Source: CAZMGB01 sp964565775
GTDB taxonomy: Bacteria; Chloroflexota; Dehalococcoidia; DSTF01; JALHUB01
Length of the DNA stretch: 54,456 nucleotides
Direction: 5' to 3'
Assembly (NCBI GenBank): GCA_964565775.1
Contig: CAZMGB010000022.1
Coordinates: 1-54,456, forward strand
This document shows, piece after piece, positions 53,606 to 54,456 of this stretch (positions within the stretch are counted from its first letter, which is position 1; each line of letters starts with the position of its first letter). The notes under the pieces are model-generated. The model searched no databases, was not told where the DNA came from, and was given only the letters and a program-made list of their open reading frames with translations. A program made the translations under genes and the position numbers.

Positions 53606-53989
53606 CTAGGCGCGCGTGTGGGCGCCGCCTGCGCCGCTATCGGGAGCTGTGGTGCCAAAGCGGACCCAGGCCCGAAGCGCCTCGCGAAGCGCCTGCACCT
53701 GAGCCGAGCCGGCGGGAAAGCCGCCGAGGAGGCAGCGCTCGAGATGGACGTCCATCATGAGCAGCCCTACCTGCTCGATGCCGCTGCGGATGGCCATGAG
53801 CTGGGTGAGCACATCCTCGCACTCTCGGCTCTCCTCCAGCATCCGCTGCACCCCGCGCACCTGGCCCTCGATGCGCCTGAGGCGGGTCAGCATGTTTTCG
53901 ATGGGGGACTGTGCCTTCACCTCAGCCTCTCTTCGCCCGTCGCGCTCGCGCCCGTGGCGTTCCAGGGGCGTCGAAGGTCGGTCCTTCAT
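53606..53989 (-). CDS. CsoR/DUF156-family metal-sensing repressor
   Basis: A 127-residue all-helical repressor. The DUF156 core (~30-110) has RLRRIEGQVRGVQRMLEESR, and the copper(I)-type ligands C57 (RECEDV), H82 and C86 (DVHLERCL) are all present. FrmR/RcnR use different sets and CstR lacks the histidine, so CsoR-like Cu(I) sensing is favoured, not proven. An N-terminal basic arm of 28 residues is longer than usual. ATG follows AGGAAGG. It faces the thioredoxin gene, whose promoter holds a typical operator. Confidence 0.92.
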   Translation of the reverse strand: MKDRPSTPLERHGRERDGRREAEVKAQSPIENMLTRLRRIEGQVRGVQRMLEESRECEDVLTQLMAIRSGIEQVGLLMMDVHLERCLLGGFPAGSAQVQALREALRAWVRFGTTAPDSGAGGAHTRA

Positions 53990-54056
53990 GCTTCAGCCTT
54001 CCTGGCGGGCTCGATCTATAGTAGAATTCAAGGCGAGTCGCTTTGGAATACTTGCA

Positions 54057-54086
54057 TTGACGTACCCCACTGGGGTATGCTACGAT
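54057..54086 (+). promoter_or_regulatory. Promoter of the thioredoxin gene
   Basis: TTGACG (54057-54062) and TACGAT (54081-54086) are separated by 18 bases. The spacer contains the palindromic operator. This leaves a 5' leader of about 40 bases before the ATG at 54132. Confidence 0.75.
54063..54077. promoter_or_regulatory. CsoR-type operator
   Basis: TACCCC-ACT-GGGGTA is a perfect inverted repeat with six-base arms, of the G/C-tract type bound by CsoR-family repressors. It fills most of the spacer between the -35 and -10 boxes, so a bound repressor would block polymerase. It lies 74 bases from the start codon of the divergent repressor gene and might also control it. Confidence 0.82.
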
Positions 54087-54131
54087 GTTAGAGATTACAG
54101 AGAGATCTGTCAAGTGCGGGAGGAATAGAGA

Positions 54132-54455
54132 ATGGGCAAGCCGCAGGATGTAACCGACGCCAAGTTCGAGCAGGATGTTCTACGGTCCCCGGTCCCTGTT
54201 TTGGTGGATTTCTGGGCCCCCTGGTGTGGCCCCTGCCGAATGGTGGAGCCCATCGTCGAGGAGCTGGCGGAGGAGTACGACGGGCGCGTCAGCTTCCTCA
54301 GGCTCAACACCGACGAGAATCCCATGACCGCAACTCAGTACGGCATCCACAGCATCCCCACCCTCCTCGTCTTCAAGGGTGGCCAGCCCGTAGGCCAGAT
54401 CATCGGCTTTAGACCGAAGTCGGACCTCAAGAAGCGGCTGGACGCCGTCCTCTAG
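54132..54455 (+). CDS. trxA: Thioredoxin
   Basis: A 107-residue thioredoxin with the active site WCGPC (C32, C35) after VDFWAP, the cis-proline region SIPTLLVFKGG and the end GFRPKSDLKKRLD. It reduces protein disulfides in the cytosol. Promoter and operator upstream suggest derepression by copper or another ligand of the adjacent CsoR-like protein, perhaps to counter thiol damage. The gene is complete, ending one base before the window edge. Confidence 0.95.
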   Translation: MGKPQDVTDAKFEQDVLRSPVPVLVDFWAPWCGPCRMVEPIVEELAEEYDGRVSFLRLNTDENPMTATQYGIHSIPTLLVFKGGQPVGQIIGFRPKSDLKKRLDAVL

Positions 54456-54456
54456 C

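Overview
This GC-rich 54.5-kb window comes from a bacterial chromosome. My best guess is the Chloroflexota, possibly Dehalococcoidia-like. The reasons are a CysO/CysM/Mec-type cysteine pathway, zinc-binding forms of S14, S4 and L24, an S12 with an insertion before the PQKRGVC motif, a SAM-I riboswitch, and the gene order adk-map-infA-rpmJ-rpsM-rpsK-rpsD-rpoA-rplQ-truA-rplM-rpsI. The phylum is inferred and was not tested by a search.

Layout. Positions 1-300 hold hairpin-bearing direct repeats. Positions 309-3942 hold a ubiquitin-like sulfur-carrier cluster for cysteine synthesis: a MoaD-MoeB fusion, a CysO-like carrier with an unusual zinc-finger tail, CysM and a JAMM protease, interrupted by a REP-associated tyrosine transposase. 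Positions 4011-7775 encode a 1254-residue protein with five GAF domains, GGDEF and HD-GYP. Positions 8057-29550 are a nearly unbroken ribosomal superoperon (str without tuf, S10, spc, alpha, plus truA, rplM and rpsI), with a strong promoter and a highly structured leader. Several of its ribosomal proteins carry long low-complexity C-terminal tails.

Positions 29619-34473 are accessory: an unknown membrane protein, a SIS-domain sugar isomerase, and an IS1595-like element with clear 38-bp ends that carries a DUF3800 gene. Positions 34495-42940 (minus strand) hold sugar-phosphate genes downstream of a SAM-cycle operon, mtnA-mtnP-pfpI-ahcY-(four-helix-bundle)-metK, headed by a SAM-I riboswitch. 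Positions 43422-46381 hold an S49 peptidase, a ChbG-like deacetylase and a rhomboid protease, with a local segmental duplication between the last two. Positions 46642-50360 (minus strand) are a cobalamin uptake operon (btuF-btuC-btuD-cobO) under a cobalamin riboswitch. Positions 50616-53559 hold an M20 hydrolase, a methyltransferase and plsX. The window ends with a divergent CsoR-like repressor and thioredoxin pair whose operator lies between the -35 and -10 boxes of the thioredoxin promoter.

The parts most worth following up are the structured rpsL leader, the CysO with a DnaJ-like zinc-finger tail beside a JAMM protease, and a window-wide family of hairpins that share a TGAA loop and bracket the transposase. 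All structures and family assignments were read by eye; no searches or folding programs were run.
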